Positions 1 to 10,262 of a stretch of DNA of 64,000 bases are shown one piece after another; position 1 is the stretch's first letter; every line of letters begins with the position of its first letter. The translations under genes were made by a program, and so were the position numbers. A model generated the notes under the pieces. The model searched no databases and had not been told where the DNA came from. It worked only from the letters and a program-made list of their open reading frames with translations. Location of the stretch: the NCBI GenBank assembly GCA_958510875.1, contig OY294071.1, positions 35,680,581 to 35,744,580 on the forward strand, in the 5' to 3' direction. Source of the stretch: Endomychus coccineus. Taxonomy: Eukaryota > Arthropoda > Insecta > Coleoptera > Endomychidae.

Positions 1-1
1 C

Positions 2-118
2 TTTAGTTACCATAGACCTATTGTTTCAGTTTTAGAATTTGATGAAAATCCTGATAATAATGATGAAAATGCTGATAATGATGATGTAAGAGTTGTTGAA
101 ATTATGGATGAGAATTGA
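2..118 (+). CDS. C-terminal tail of an unidentified protein entering from the left edge
   Basis: The frame starting at base 2 is open for 38 codons and stops at TGA 116-118. The peptide starts FSYHRPIVSV and then becomes strongly acidic and Asn/Asp-rich (repeated D-E-N), ending VVEIMDEN. Acidic, low-complexity C-termini occur in both host proteins and DNA-transposon transposases. Nothing here is diagnostic, so no function is assigned. An AATAAA at 159-164 could be its polyadenylation signal, which slightly favours a real gene end. The alternative is a chance open frame at the window edge. The start lies outside the window. Confidence 0.35.
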   Translation, partial: FSYHRPIVSVLEFDENPDNNDENADNDDVRVVEIMDEN

Positions 119-597
119 TAAATTTTGTATTTACTATTTACTAATATTTACTCATTTAAATAAAACCACTTCCTTCGAATATAGTTTCTATATTATTATA
201 CTTCATGTCTATTCAAAAAGTGCCCACACTGCTTTGATAAACTTGATTTTTTATGAACAATTTCTCATGTCGCGAGCGCACCTAAAAATGCTCACCCAAA
301 AAAGTGCCCAACGCGCCATAAGTTTAAGTTTTCACTTCTGCCTGCACTCCCGGAGTGCGCTGACTTTTTTTTACTTCCCTTTCTATACGTGATATGAGGG
401 AAGTATTGTTATTGTTATCATCAGTTTTCCGTTTTGTGCCTTTCTGAATTCATCTAAACTATTTTTGAGATGTCTGTATATGCCGGTGTATGTAAATGCG
501 TACGTAACAAACTGTGGAGATCATTTCCACTATATAGGAAGCTTTTCCTACGGATTATTTAACGTCAAATCTGATGATTAACTGCGGTGTAATATAA
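119..597. other. Unassigned AT-rich stretch with a short palindrome
   Basis: No gene seen. It holds AATAAA at 159-164, two copies of an AAGTGCCCA motif (about 219 and 303) and a perfect palindrome GCACTCC-C-GGAGTGC at 344-358. The repeated motif and palindrome could be remnants of a DNA transposon end, but no partner end was found. Confidence 0.3.
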
Positions 598-1098
598 GTA
601 GACATGCTTCTAAAAACATACACAACAATTGTCTCAATTTTAATTTTTTTTTGGATTTCCCTACATTTTATAAGGGGCAGGTATGGGCAATTTTCGATTT
701 TGGTTGACTTCATCCATTCTGATGAAACTTCGTCAAAACACGTTTCTGATGACGAGAAATTCGATTCCAACGTTAGTTTCAACATCTGATGATGATTAGC
801 CAAGGTACAATGTTTCGAAATCCTGAATCTTGCACATCATACAGAAACTGACCGTGATAAAATCATGTTCTGAAGACATCATGTACTCAAATATTGAGTC
901 GACATGCTTCTAAAAATATTCATAACCATTACCAACGGTTGTTTCAATTTTAATTTTTTTTTTGATTTTCCTAAATTTTTTGAGGAGTAGGTTCTGATGA
1001 AACTTCGTCAAAATACGTTTTTAATGATCAGACAACATCTGATGATGATTAGCCACGTTACAATGTTTCGAAACCCTGAATCTTGCACATCATACAGT
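598..1098. repeat. Tandem duplication, about 300-bp offset
   Basis: Bases 598-840 and 898-1098 are diverged copies. Both begin GTCGACATGCTTCTAAAAA, pass through a T-rich tract and a TTCTGATGAAACTTCGTCAAA segment, and end with GAATCTTGCACATCATACAG. The second copy has an internal deletion. The family R retrotransposon starts immediately after the second copy, so R may have inserted at its end. Confidence 0.75.
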
Positions 1099-1099
1099 C

Positions 1100-2975
1100 G
1101 GGCCTTCATCATCTGGTTACCCAGATCTCTCAGCCTCGTGCAGTGCGCTTTACGCGTATTCGTGACTTTGAAGGGATGTTTGATAACACCTTCTTCGAGT
1201 TTATGTGCCATGCTGCGAAGAGACAGATTCGATCATACTTTCATTAGGTGAATCAAGACGATGCTCTCACGGAAGCTGATAACGGCGGACCCTAATGGTA
1301 GCGTCGCATGTACACATGTCATGTCACCTGAGAGTGCCCACAGGGAGAAGTACTATCTCCGCTCCTTCGGTGCCTGGTGTTGGAGAGTTTGATATTCGAG
1401 CTTAATGAGGCTGGGTCTTATGCCCGAGCCTACGAAGAAGTCATGGAAAATGTGTTTCTCGGCATATATGTGACTACCTTGTGTGAGCTGCAGATCACTG
1501 CACTTGTCATCGTAACTCGCTGGTGTCAGGTCGAAGGACTCAGGGTGAATCCTGAAAAGCTTGAAGTGGTTCTTTCACGAGGAGGCGGAAACTAGGATCC
1601 GTTTGATAGGGCGGACCTTGTACCTGAAAGTCACAGTGAAACACCTCCTGATTCTGAACTGAGCTGGAAAATGTACCTGCAAATAAGGTGAAGAAAGCCG
1701 TTGCATCATCATGGGCGTGGAGTACTTGGAGTCTATGGTCGCAAGTTCTGCATTGGATCTATACGGCTATGATCCGATGCAGTATAGTGGCTAGCGACAG
1801 GAACGGTTATGTCTCGTCTGGCACTGGACAATGCTCAGCCACTTGCCTGCTTAGGAAAAACGGAGGCTATGAAGACCTCTCCAACTATAGCTCAGAAGGC
1901 CCAGGTGGGGATCATCCCTCTACAACTTCACAAGAAAACAGTGCCTGCGGGTACCGCGTATCGGCTTGCTGGTCTGGTTCAGTGGATTGGTGTTCCGTTC
2001 CTCGCGGTCATGGCAAAATTTTAGATTGGGCTGCTGAAAGCTGAAGCAAGATATGATAGCGACTTCTGTCAGGTTCCAAACACTAGATGTACTCATAATC
2101 CAGAGAACTCCGTCCCACTTATGCCAGAGGGACTTGTTTGGCTCATTGACGGGTTCAAGGCTGGTGAGTCTAGCGGAGCTGGAGTCTACTAGTGCATACC
2201 TATTGTGGAGCTTTCAGTTTCCTTAGGTGCTCACATAACTGTTTTCCAGGCTAAGATCTGAGCAATCCAGACCGGCGCGGCGTCGTGCAGAATCTGTGCG
2301 AAACTACCGGGGTAGACAAATTTATATCTGCATCTGACAGTCGAGCGACCCTGTGATTTCTTGCCTTGTTTTAGAGTGCAGAGAGACCATGACTGAATTA
2401 GCCAGAAGGAACAAACTTCAGCTAGTATAGGTACCCACCCACTCTGGAGTAAAAGGAAACGAATTAGTCGATAAATTGGCCAAACGGGGTTCCCTAAGTA
2501 CTCTTGGCCCTGATCCAACACCAGGCTGCACGCCTACAGAGAGCTTCAGAATAGATGGTGAGGCATGCGAAATTTCACATTGCGGAGTTCTAGCCCAAAC
2601 GCTTGGAAATCCTTCTATCTATGAGTAGAAGAGGCATAAAACCAGGACTTCTCCCAGAACACTGTCATCTGAATAGACATCTACACTTAATGGGCATTGT
2701 TGGTAAGCCAGGTTGTAGTGGATGTGGATAGGCGAACAAAACAGCCTCTCATATCGTAATGGAATGTCCAGCACTGACTTATCTTAGGCATGCCACCTGA
2801 AGTCTACTAGACATTAGTCCATGTAGAATTCCAGCCTTCTTCGCTGTCTTATGCCTGCTGGAATGAACCTTGTATCAAGAAGCGCACAATGGACCCAATC
2901 AAACGGTCTAATTGCTCTGGACTCGTCCACTACAGTTTAGATTGATTGATTGAAACTATACGAATAAATAAATAG
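1100..2975 (+). pseudogene. Family R copy A: RNase H-bearing non-LTR retrotransposon, 5'-truncated and decayed
   Basis: Fragments in several + frames follow the order of a non-LTR ORF2. Around 1150-1600 lies the RT, with a diverged FDNT segment, a CPQG-like stretch and then WCQVEGLRVNPEKLEVVL, the end of the RT palm region typical of I/R1/Loa-type elements. Around 2390-2560 lies an RNase H stretch (ELARRNKLQLV, then THSGVKGNELVDKLAKRG). Around 2700-2790 lies a Cys/His knuckle (CSGCG ... NKTASHIVMECPAL). The 3' end carries an AATAAATAAATA-type tail at 2962-2974. Stops and frameshifts interrupt every domain and the YxDD motif is lost, so it is dead. Copies B (40.3 kb) and C (54.6 kb) belong to the same group. 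Clade assignment below RNase H-bearing non-LTR is uncertain. Confidence 0.8.
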
Positions 2976-2999
2976 CATATCATCTCATTTGATGATATG
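2976..2999. repeat. Perfect 9-bp inverted repeat just after the R copy A tail
   Basis: CATATCATC, loop TCATTT, then GATGATATG. It directly follows the A-rich 3' tail of R copy A. It could be a pre-existing feature of the target DNA. Confidence 0.5.
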
Positions 3000-3714
3000 G
3001 TAATGAATTTTGCAAAGCAAAGCACCACATGTGAATTGTTAATAGTTCTGCTGAAAGTTTTAATAAGCTATAAAAGCGGATTTCGCGGATTTCGCTATCT
3101 CTGTGTGAAATTGAATATTGGGGCGCTAACGATCAATAACTAAACGAAAAGTTATTTATCACTGGAACAAAAGAAAGAACCAAAAAGACAAATCCTCAAA
3201 CAATTTAAATCAATTGAAAAGGTAAATCTACGAACAATCATTTCCATTGAAAATAATGTCGAATGAATCTCTATTGATTCTACATCAGCGCACAAAATAC
3301 ATTATAACAGATTCTTTTGTTTGAAGTCGACTTCCCGAACAAATTCTCTTATACATTTGTTCCTAGAAAACCATAAAAGCTATATATAATGCGATATTTA
3401 CTTCATTTATCCATTTGGAAATCGTCTAACCGATGCTTCATTAACTGTAACCTGTTATTATACTTACCGTAAGTTTAAGTGATTATCGTACTAGTATATA
3501 TACATAGTACCCATTAAAACTAAGCGGAGGATACATTTGTGGATGAATCGGCACTGCTTCAAATCAATTATGTTTGTTTGTGTTTTGCACTATTTATTAA
3601 TCCGCAATGTCTTTAGTCACTTACTGATTTCTAGTTCCGAAGATAGAGAGGTTAATGAATGGAACGAATTATCCTGTACCTTCGTAATCTCCAAGTATAT
3701 ACATATACTACTAG
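3000..3714. other. No feature recognised
   Basis: AT-rich sequence. The 70-codon frame at 3537-3749 has no recognisable domain and runs into a T-family repeat, so it is treated as chance. Confidence 0.3.
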
Positions 3715-3930
3715 TTATATATAAAATTCTCGGGAAATGTCGTCATTAGAAAACATATCAATGTCTGAAACGGGATTTCTTAAAACTAAGCGTCCTTATC
3801 GCACTTATTTCAATTAAAAATGGCCTCGTTGCCGAAAGGAACAGAAACACGAGTAATCGAAATTGTAACACATTAATATTTTAAGTACATGAATGTGTAT
3901 CAAGAAGCCACTGCATAACAATCTACTTAT
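3715..3930 (-). repeat. Family T (Penelope-like terminal repeat) fragment, ribozyme region deleted
   Basis: Read on the - strand it matches the T copies at 39.3 and 53.2 kb. From its 5' end it has CTTCTTGATACACATTCATG, GTGTTACAATTTCGATTAC, a TTTCGGC-AACG segment, GCGATAAGGACGCTTAG and finally ACATTTCCCGAGAATTT. The CTGATGA...GAAAC block seen in the other T copies is missing between GATATG and ACATTTCCC, so this copy has an internal deletion. Confidence 0.65.
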
Positions 3931-3954
3931 AATATTCGAAATCATCTCGAGCAG

Positions 3955-4531
3955 ATAGATAGATCATTTTATTCATGTTATGTACATAATATGCTTACAC
4001 CCGTCATCATGAAATATAAATGAGATCACAGTATTAAATTTAGAAACTTATTTAAAAAAAATCTTGTGTGGAATAAAATATATTAATTAAAAGAATATTT
4101 TCAATTGATTTCTTGAAATTTTTCAATGGTAATTCTCTAATGGGTTCGGGCAATTTATTAAAATATTGAAACGCTGAAAATTTTGGCCCATTTTGAGATT
4201 TTTTGAGTCTCAGAAAATCTATACGGATATTTCTCTTATTACGAGTATTGTTATCATGAAAATCCTCATATATATACAGATTTGTTAATGTTAATATACC
4301 TAATCCCTTGAATGCTTTTCTACAGCAGTCCCTATAACCAATACTCGCAACAATTCTCATCGCTCTCCTTTGTAATCTGAAAATCTCATTTTTCTTAGAA
4401 CAATTACCCCAAACTAAAATAGCGTAGCGTAACTGACTTCCAATCAAAGAAAAATACGCAGTCTTTATGACACAAGGAGTTGGTTCCTTCAGTTGAAATA
4501 TTAACATTTTTGTAAACGAAGAGAATTTCAT
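3955..4531 (-). pseudogene. 3' end of a CR1/Jockey-type non-LTR retrotransposon
   Basis: An open frame (4052-4531, 159 residues) encodes the region after the RT. It has TAYFSLIGSQLRYAILVWGN, then RLQRRAMRIVASIGYRDCCR, then GILTLTNLYIYE, NNTRNKRNIRI and LPEPIRELPLKNFKKSI. This order is the typical C-terminus of CR1/Jockey ORF2 proteins. No RT catalytic region is present, so the copy is 5'-truncated. Its 3' end, at the low-coordinate side, has AATAAAATGATC followed by an ATCTATCT run at about 3955-3966, like the short tandem tails of this group. The frame is unusually intact for this window, suggesting a fairly recent insertion. A related fragment lies at 15940-16228. Confidence 0.8.
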
Positions 4532-4565
4532 ATATGATTCATACCGGAGTCAAGAATTTTTATTA
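4532..4565 (+). repeat. Terminal 34 bp of family T
   Basis: It matches the right end of the T insertion at 39499-39532 (TATATRATTCATACC then GTCAAGAAT then TTTAT). It abuts the 5' side of the CR1/Jockey fragment at 4531. Confidence 0.5.
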
Positions 4566-5227
4566 AGTTCTTCTAGTTACGTCTAACTCATTGCTTGATA
4601 ATTAAATGAAACTATTCATTGAAAATTTCAGAAATTACGAACAAATCTAGCAAAAACGTAGAAGTTAAATGTAGAGAAATATGAAATGAAAGCATGAAAG
4701 GGGTGGAAAACTGTCGTGTCACGCAAAAGTAAATATAGTTTTCCCAGAATAATTTTTATTACCAACACTTACTATGACAGCTTCAAAACACGCGAAGTGT
4801 TTTGTTTAATTATTTTTATGTAGTATATGACACTCTGCTTTCTCATCTCTCAGTCTAGAAATAATATTTATTTGCTGAGAAACCGCTTTTCAAATGTTTC
4901 ATATAGCAATCTAGATAATGGAATGACGTTTAATTATTATAGAAGTACTCAGTTCGGCTGTATATTATAGATGACGACTTTTTCAATAAACTTTAGTAGG
5001 TATGGGGCCACTTCGGCCAAACAGTCTTATCACATGTCACTGTTTTTATTAGTTCTGATCAGCGTAGATCAAACCTGATAGAAAGACGATTATGAGCATA
5101 TCGGACCAGATAATAAGCTGATCAGACCTGATGGAAAGCTGATTTCAAAACTGAAACGATCCCATTCCTACTAGCTGTTTTTTCGAGACGATCTATAATC
5201 AGTTTTTTTGAAATTTTTGATACATGA
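4566..5227. other. No gene; weak local repeat
   Basis: No coding or RNA signal. At 5055-5150 a short motif around GCTGATCAGACCTGATGGAAA recurs imperfectly, a minor degenerate repeat. Confidence 0.3.
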
Positions 5228-5683
5228 GAGGAAAACCTATAATGTCTAAAGAACATCGCTCGAGCCAGCGGTGAAATGTTGGGAGTCGTGACATTGCAAT
5301 GTAAGTTATACCTAACTTGGCAAAGAATTCCAAAACTTCGCCGTTCGATAGAAAAATGAAATCTGGTAGGAAGGAGTTTCGCAGGTCTCGAGTCTGACCA
5401 TGAAGGGGTGCCTAGCTTGAGATTGTCTAGTTCTAGAATCCCTCGAGGTGGAATAATAGACTAGATTTCTGATGAACACCGACCATAGAAACAGCTATAG
5501 AAAGAAGAGGAATTGCCCACATTATTAGGTCAAGAAATTAGTAAGTGTGACATCACCAATCAGAAGAATCTCTTTTGGATATAATCAAACAAAAATACAA
5601 ACTTCAGTTTTGGTTGCATTAATCTCTACTGGATAAGATCCTCATTTCGAAATCGTTTGCCAGATCTTCATCAATTGCGTTGA

Positions 5684-5752
<69 letters not shown>

Positions 5753-6320
5753 CGATTCTCTGGCTTCACTGGATGATATAGGGGATCTAGGTGAGTATGC
5801 AGTATAAAGTGTATACCATAATCTGCAAAGCTGTGGACGGGTCACTTTCGACAGATCGTTGGTATGGAGCAGAAACAATGTTGGTGCTTAGACAGATTCC
5901 TGTGTAGAGCCATTGTGTTGGAGGAGACTCCGTCAACTACCACATGGTGTGACATCTCAAGGAAAACTGTATTTGAGAGTAAATGCCAAAGTAGAGGCGG
6001 CAAACAATATGACAGAAGTTCCCCAAGGAAGCCTTGGTGCCAGACTCGGTAGAATATTTTGTAGATATCTAAAGCTATAGCTGAAGATTCTCCATATCTT
6101 TCAATAGATGTCTACCAAATATGTGTTACTCCTGTTGATCTCTGCTGACGAAAGCCAAAATGCCGGTCATTCACGATTTTTGAACTATCTAGGTATTGGA
6201 TGAGATGGCTTTCTTTCTCCTTCAGAAATCACATATAGTAATGTAATGGATCAATAATAATTAGGAAGGGTCTTCTTTCCTTCTTTGGAATTGGTTGGAC
6301 TTTTGGAATCCTTCACTAGA
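5228..6320 (-). pseudogene. Family S copy 1: Jockey/CR1-like non-LTR fragment
   Basis: On the - strand this shows, from high to low coordinate, RT pieces related to the other S copies, then the C-terminal signature FYRTAKFWNSLP at about 5330-5360, and the conserved S 3'UTR block at 5228-5285. The RT part is broken by stops, and a 62-bp (TC)n tract has expanded within it at 5688-5749. No RNase H is seen. Family knowledge places such RTs in the Jockey/CR1 supergroup; exact clade uncertain. Confidence 0.7.
5688..5749. repeat. (TC)31 microsatellite
   Basis: Uninterrupted TC dinucleotides for 62 bp inside S copy 1. The corresponding position in S copy 3 (about 15570) has no such tract, so it arose or expanded after that copy inserted. 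Confidence 0.95.
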
Positions 6321-8184
6321 TTGTGTTTCATACAATAAATACGTTTTACTTGATAGCATAGCTAAGTCAACAAATCCTTGGACCTCTAATTTCTATCAGT
6401 TTCGTTTTAGCTTTCGGATAATTCTGCCGGTTAAGGGATATCGTTGTTATACTTATATATTTAATAGCTGTCTTTTTGTCTAGTCCAATTTGTTGCGCTA
6501 CATTATGATATAGTCCTTCCGACATTAGTTATTATCCACCTTTTGCTGGTCTGACTATTCAGGAATACATTTTATTAAGAATCTTTTCATATGAGGGCAC
6601 GATTACATGTTTAAAGCTATATTTGAGTTACTAAGTCTTTCTCATCATCCATATAATGTATATTAAACTCTGGGACTCTTCGAAATTCAATTTGCCATAT
6701 ATATGTAGAGGATTTTATATTCCCGGACCGATATCGAAATCCCCTGAAATATGTCATAACCCTGGAATACAAAGTTAAATTGTAATTTATGTCGAATCCG
6801 AGGTAATGTATCGATTCACTGGGAAAAGAAATTTCAAATCCTAAGGAAACTACGTAATAGCGACCAAATTACAGAACTTCGAAAGCTAAATAATTACTTT
6901 TTCTTGAACGCATGAAGCCTGTTTGAATGGAAACTTCCATACATATATGACAATCATTTACAAAAGTGTGTGGCGGCTTACTGGAGAGAAATAAATCAAG
7001 AATTGTTGAATGGTTACGAGTTGCTTAACGAAATCGGGAATTTCTTTCAGTTTCTGATTTAACAATCTTGCTGAGGAGTTTTTTGTTAACGTACACTGCA
7101 CATTTCAATTCTATGCATAGTCACTGAATATATTCTGATATTCTAGAATTTAATGGAATATAATAATCTTCAACAGACGTTCGTGATTATTCCCTCCCAA
7201 CTAACCCTTGGAACTACATTTTCATTTTTAGATGAGCTTTAATAGTTTCTTGAGTTCATGAATATAGGAATTGTTGAACTCTTCTTTGAATGCGTAATTA
7301 TATAGTTTTTATCTTCTCAATCCAAAGGCTCAGGTAGGATAATGAATACTATCAAATATTCGAAATGTATTCAAATTGGTAACAGGAACGAAACGGAATA
7401 GATAATTAAACCGGAACAAAACAAGAGAAGCTGTTATGTTCACGCCAGAACTCGTGTGGAAGTAATTTATAGAAAATGAATACATGTATCTCATTTTAAA
7501 CACAGTTTACCTCATTTCGATGCAAAGAACGTATATAGCTGACCAAATATCAAGATTTTTTCTAGATATTCCAAGTCATGCACTTACCCTACGTACTACC
7601 CTATACAATCACTTCACCTGAGGTTATTGATGACTCCGAACAAACAGCATTACCCCAGCTGAGTTAGCTTGCTACGTGATCACATCAAGAATTGTGTAGT
7701 GTAGGAATAGTCCTTTTCCATAAACTACTTCAAGAGCAATAATCTGATCAAGTTGGACTAAAAATTAAGTTATACCATATGCATTCGGATTTATTATTAT
7801 TTCCTGATTATGGACAGTGGACTTTGTGATGGTTCATCATCTAAAAATAAGAGAAATACCTACCCAGTTTTTTATTTTATAATCTGTACACCATTTCTAC
7901 CCTTACTGGTGTAAGGTGTTGAGTGAAGTCTTTCGCTTGGGACTTCCATATCTTTTTCCATTCCTTCCTGATTTTAACCATATTCCCTACCTCTACTCAT
8001 TTCTTTATACGTTTGTTCATTGCGGGTTTATTTATTCTTGATACCGGTAATTTTTTTTGTGTGTTTCATCTGTTATTATATCGAATTTGGGTTTGTTGTC
8101 TATTTCTCAAAAAAATCTCATATGTATGACTTCAATCTTGCATTTGTGTACTTTTGTCATTAATAGACTAGAAAAACGTTGACA
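6321..8184. other. Long stretch with nothing recognised
   Basis: AT-rich DNA with only short chance frames such as 6295-6483 and 7923-8129. The latter is very Phe/Leu/Ile-rich, as expected from translating T-rich DNA. No repeats shared with the rest of the window were noticed. Confidence 0.3.
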
Positions 8185-8225
8185 CTGTGGATACACTATA
8201 ACACTAAAATGAGAAATAATCACCT
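8185..8225. repeat. Short dispersed repeat, copy 1
   Basis: About 41 bp (CTGTGGATACACTATAACAC ... GAGAAATAATCACCT) recurs at 12391-12432 with few differences. The two copies lie on either side of the SmD3 exon in the same orientation. Nature unknown. Confidence 0.6.
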
Positions 8226-8695
8226 CATAGCCTCAGCAATCTCGTGCATTTTAACTCGCCGATTGTACCGGAATATCAAAAATCATCTTGGTCAAGGGTG
8301 GTTGTTGAATCCAAAACGTGTGTCTTACTTTACGTTTGAAATAATTATGTCATAATTAATTTGATGTTTCCAAAAGTGCGAAATTTCGCAATTTTATACG
8401 AATATTGTAACACTCAGAAGTCTTTAGCGCTTTGGACTCCGGGATTTTCACGTGGCCTATCGAAATTAGAAGGTTCGAATTATCTAAAAACATAATTGCA
8501 TGAAGCCAGACGTCCTATGTAATTAGCTACGAACGAAATCATTTTGACATATGTCTCGAGGAGCTCGCTGCGCGTAAGTTGGAGTTTATACATTTTACCT
8601 CGGTCTTGTTAATTTGGCTATTATTATTGGATTAATCTTCAAACATCTTTATATTAACCATATAATATTATTTTTGATACTAAACATAATAAAAT

Positions 8696-9005
8696 ATGTC
8701 TATCGGTGTACCAATTAAAGTGCTGCATGAAGCTGAAGGGCACATAGTTACTTGTGAAACAATTACCGGCGAAGTTTATAGAGGGAAATTAATAGAAGCC
8801 GAAGATAATATGAATTGCCAAATGACTCAAATTACAGTTACACAACGCGATGGTAGAGTAGCACAGTTGGAAAATGTTTATATTAGAGGCTCAAAAATAA
8901 GGTTTCTCATACTACCAGACATGTTGAAAAATGCCCCGATGTTCAAAAAGCAAACTAAAGCGGGAACCGCTGGAAGAGGAAAATCTGCGATACTTCGAGC
9001 ACAGG
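8696..9005 (+). CDS. SmD3: Small nuclear ribonucleoprotein SmD3, first coding exon (partial gene)
   Basis: This encodes residues 1-103 plus one base of a split codon. SmD3 is one of seven Sm proteins that form the ring on U1, U2, U4 and U5 snRNAs in pre-mRNA splicing. The N-terminus [20 protein letters not shown], the Sm1 stretch ([17 protein letters not shown]) and the Sm2 stretch ([17 protein letters not shown]) are almost invariant in animals. NAPMFKKQT and [12 protein letters not shown] are arthropod-like. The start has AAAAT before ATG and nothing upstream in frame extends it. The frame reaches AILRAQ and then a consensus splice donor. SmD3 proteins continue with an Arg-Gly-rich tail (methylated by PRMT5 in other animals), which must be on a later exon. 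No such exon was seen in the remaining 55 kb. It could be a long-intron gene, a partial duplicate or an assembly break. Confidence 0.95.
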
Positions 9006-9011
9006 GTACGT
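9003..9011 (+). other. 5' splice site of the SmD3 exon
   Basis: AGG|GTACGT, with the intron starting at 9006, is a good U1-type donor. It lies where the conserved Sm body ends and the Arg-Gly tail should begin. Without splicing, translation stops two codons later, at TAA 9011-9013. Confidence 0.75.
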
Positions 9012-9559
9012 AATTTCCATTGTAGCATTGCTGCTGTCACAATACATTACTTTTCGTGAAACTTGAAAATACATTCAACTTTATCAAACAACCAGAATCT
9101 TGAATTTTTGGAGTATAGTTAAATTCTTCATAGGACTTATTGTATTGACTTTTACTTAGGGTAATTTAATAACTCTAGGAAAGTCCTAAGTGAATATTTT
9201 GTATCAATCAGATATGTTTTGCTGTGATGTAATTCACAAACTAAATTTGTTCAAATGCAAAAGTTAAATTATTCAAACTTCAACCTTGTAGCTATGTTGG
9301 GTTGTTGTTTCTAATAAAGTAATGAGACCCAGGCAGAGTAAATATTTCATTTTAAACTATAATATTGTTTGAACCTATAAATATTAATTTTTTGATGGAA
9401 TTAATGATTTTTGAACGGTAGATTTGTACCAAGACTTAAAAATAATAATTTGGCTATAAAATTGACTATTTCCTATTTTATCACTTCTGTTAGTTCTCAT
9501 GTGTCTACGTAAATATGAGTATATGAGTACCACCATTTTTTGTGTCTTTCAGTCGTTTC
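9012..9559. other. Presumed SmD3 intron sequence
   Basis: No coding frame and no Arg-Gly-coding stretch. The sequence is AT-rich and simple. Confidence 0.4.
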
Positions 9560-10090
9560 CCTTTCTAATTTATTTTGTGTCGTTCTAAGGATTCTCTGAT
9601 GATCAGTGTTTCCGTCATGTTTTGATAATTTTCATTCCAAAATTTCTTTAGGATCGTTTCGGGGTTATGATTCAATGTTTTTTTCATCTTTCGCAAATAT
9701 CACCATATCATATATCATTGAAAACAGTAGGAGACCAGGATATACCTCACTCCCAATACCAAAATATTCCAATTTTGTCATCCTAATATGGTTTACTTTT
9801 GTTTGGCGTGGACTTTTCATTCCTTTGTTTGATATTTAGAGACTTTTCTTTCTCTAGAGTTAACCAATTGTCCTCTCTCGTGATCTGGTCAAACGCATTC
9901 TCTAGGTCCACAAAACAGACATGTACTCTGTCCCCCTGTTTTATTGCTTCTTCTGCCACATGCCGTACAAGGAATATTCCATCATTTATCCCTCGATTTG
10001 ATCTAAAGCCAAAATGTCTCTCTTTATTGCTTCCTCAACATCTTCTCTTTTTTTCTTATTGAGACTTTTATCTTGATATTGGATTTACTT
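9560..10090 (-). pseudogene. RTE-like reverse transcriptase fragment
   Basis: On the - strand, about 9860-10040 translates as HFGFRSNRGINDGIFLVRH, then VHVCFVDLENAFDQITRED. These match RT blocks of endonuclease-RT non-LTR elements (GFR-R-x4-IF, and F-D-x-x-AFD). Downstream, toward 9600, the frame is broken and the YADD region is not clearly recognisable. RTE/BovB-like is the best guess; an L1-like origin is possible. Confidence 0.6.
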
Positions 10091-10134
10091 TCGTGATTAT
10101 CTGTTTCGTTTCATATAATTTTTCTTTCTAATAG

Positions 10135-10262
10135 CGAGACAGAGACAGATTGTTGCAATTAAAGGAGACCTGGCAACGATTTTGGAATAGGGATCTGATA
10201 ATCCATTAGAGTTTAATGCAACCAAAATTCATGCTACTAAATTCACATCGATCACACTTACA
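10135..10262 (+). repeat. Family S fragment in reverse orientation
   Basis: Translates as VAIKGDLATILE-stop-GSDNPLEFNATKIHAT, matching VDAINGDLAMMLKWGSDNLV in S copy 3. It is one of the few S pieces on the + strand. It directly follows a pyrimidine-rich CTTTCTAATAG that mimics a splice acceptor but leads into S, not the SmD3 tail. Confidence 0.7.

Noticed and set aside
93..392. 99-codon frame on the + strand
   Set aside because: No domain, overlaps the stop of the left-edge frame and the palindrome; composition is that of AT-rich non-coding DNA.
770..825. Hammerhead-like CTGATGA...GAAA in the 5' duplication
   Set aside because: No stem II or stem I pairing could be found between the two boxes.
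5642..5878. 78-codon frame with an Arg-Glu repeat
   Set aside because: The Arg-Glu run is the translation of the (TC)31 microsatellite; the rest is shadow of family S.
8560..8582. 5'UTR splice donor (GCGC|GTAAGT) upstream of SmD3
   Set aside because: There is no AG acceptor in a suitable context between it and the ATG at 8696.
10120..10160. Candidate splice acceptor (CTTTCTAATAG) for the second SmD3 exon
   Set aside because: The following sequence is a family S fragment, not an Arg-Gly-coding exon.
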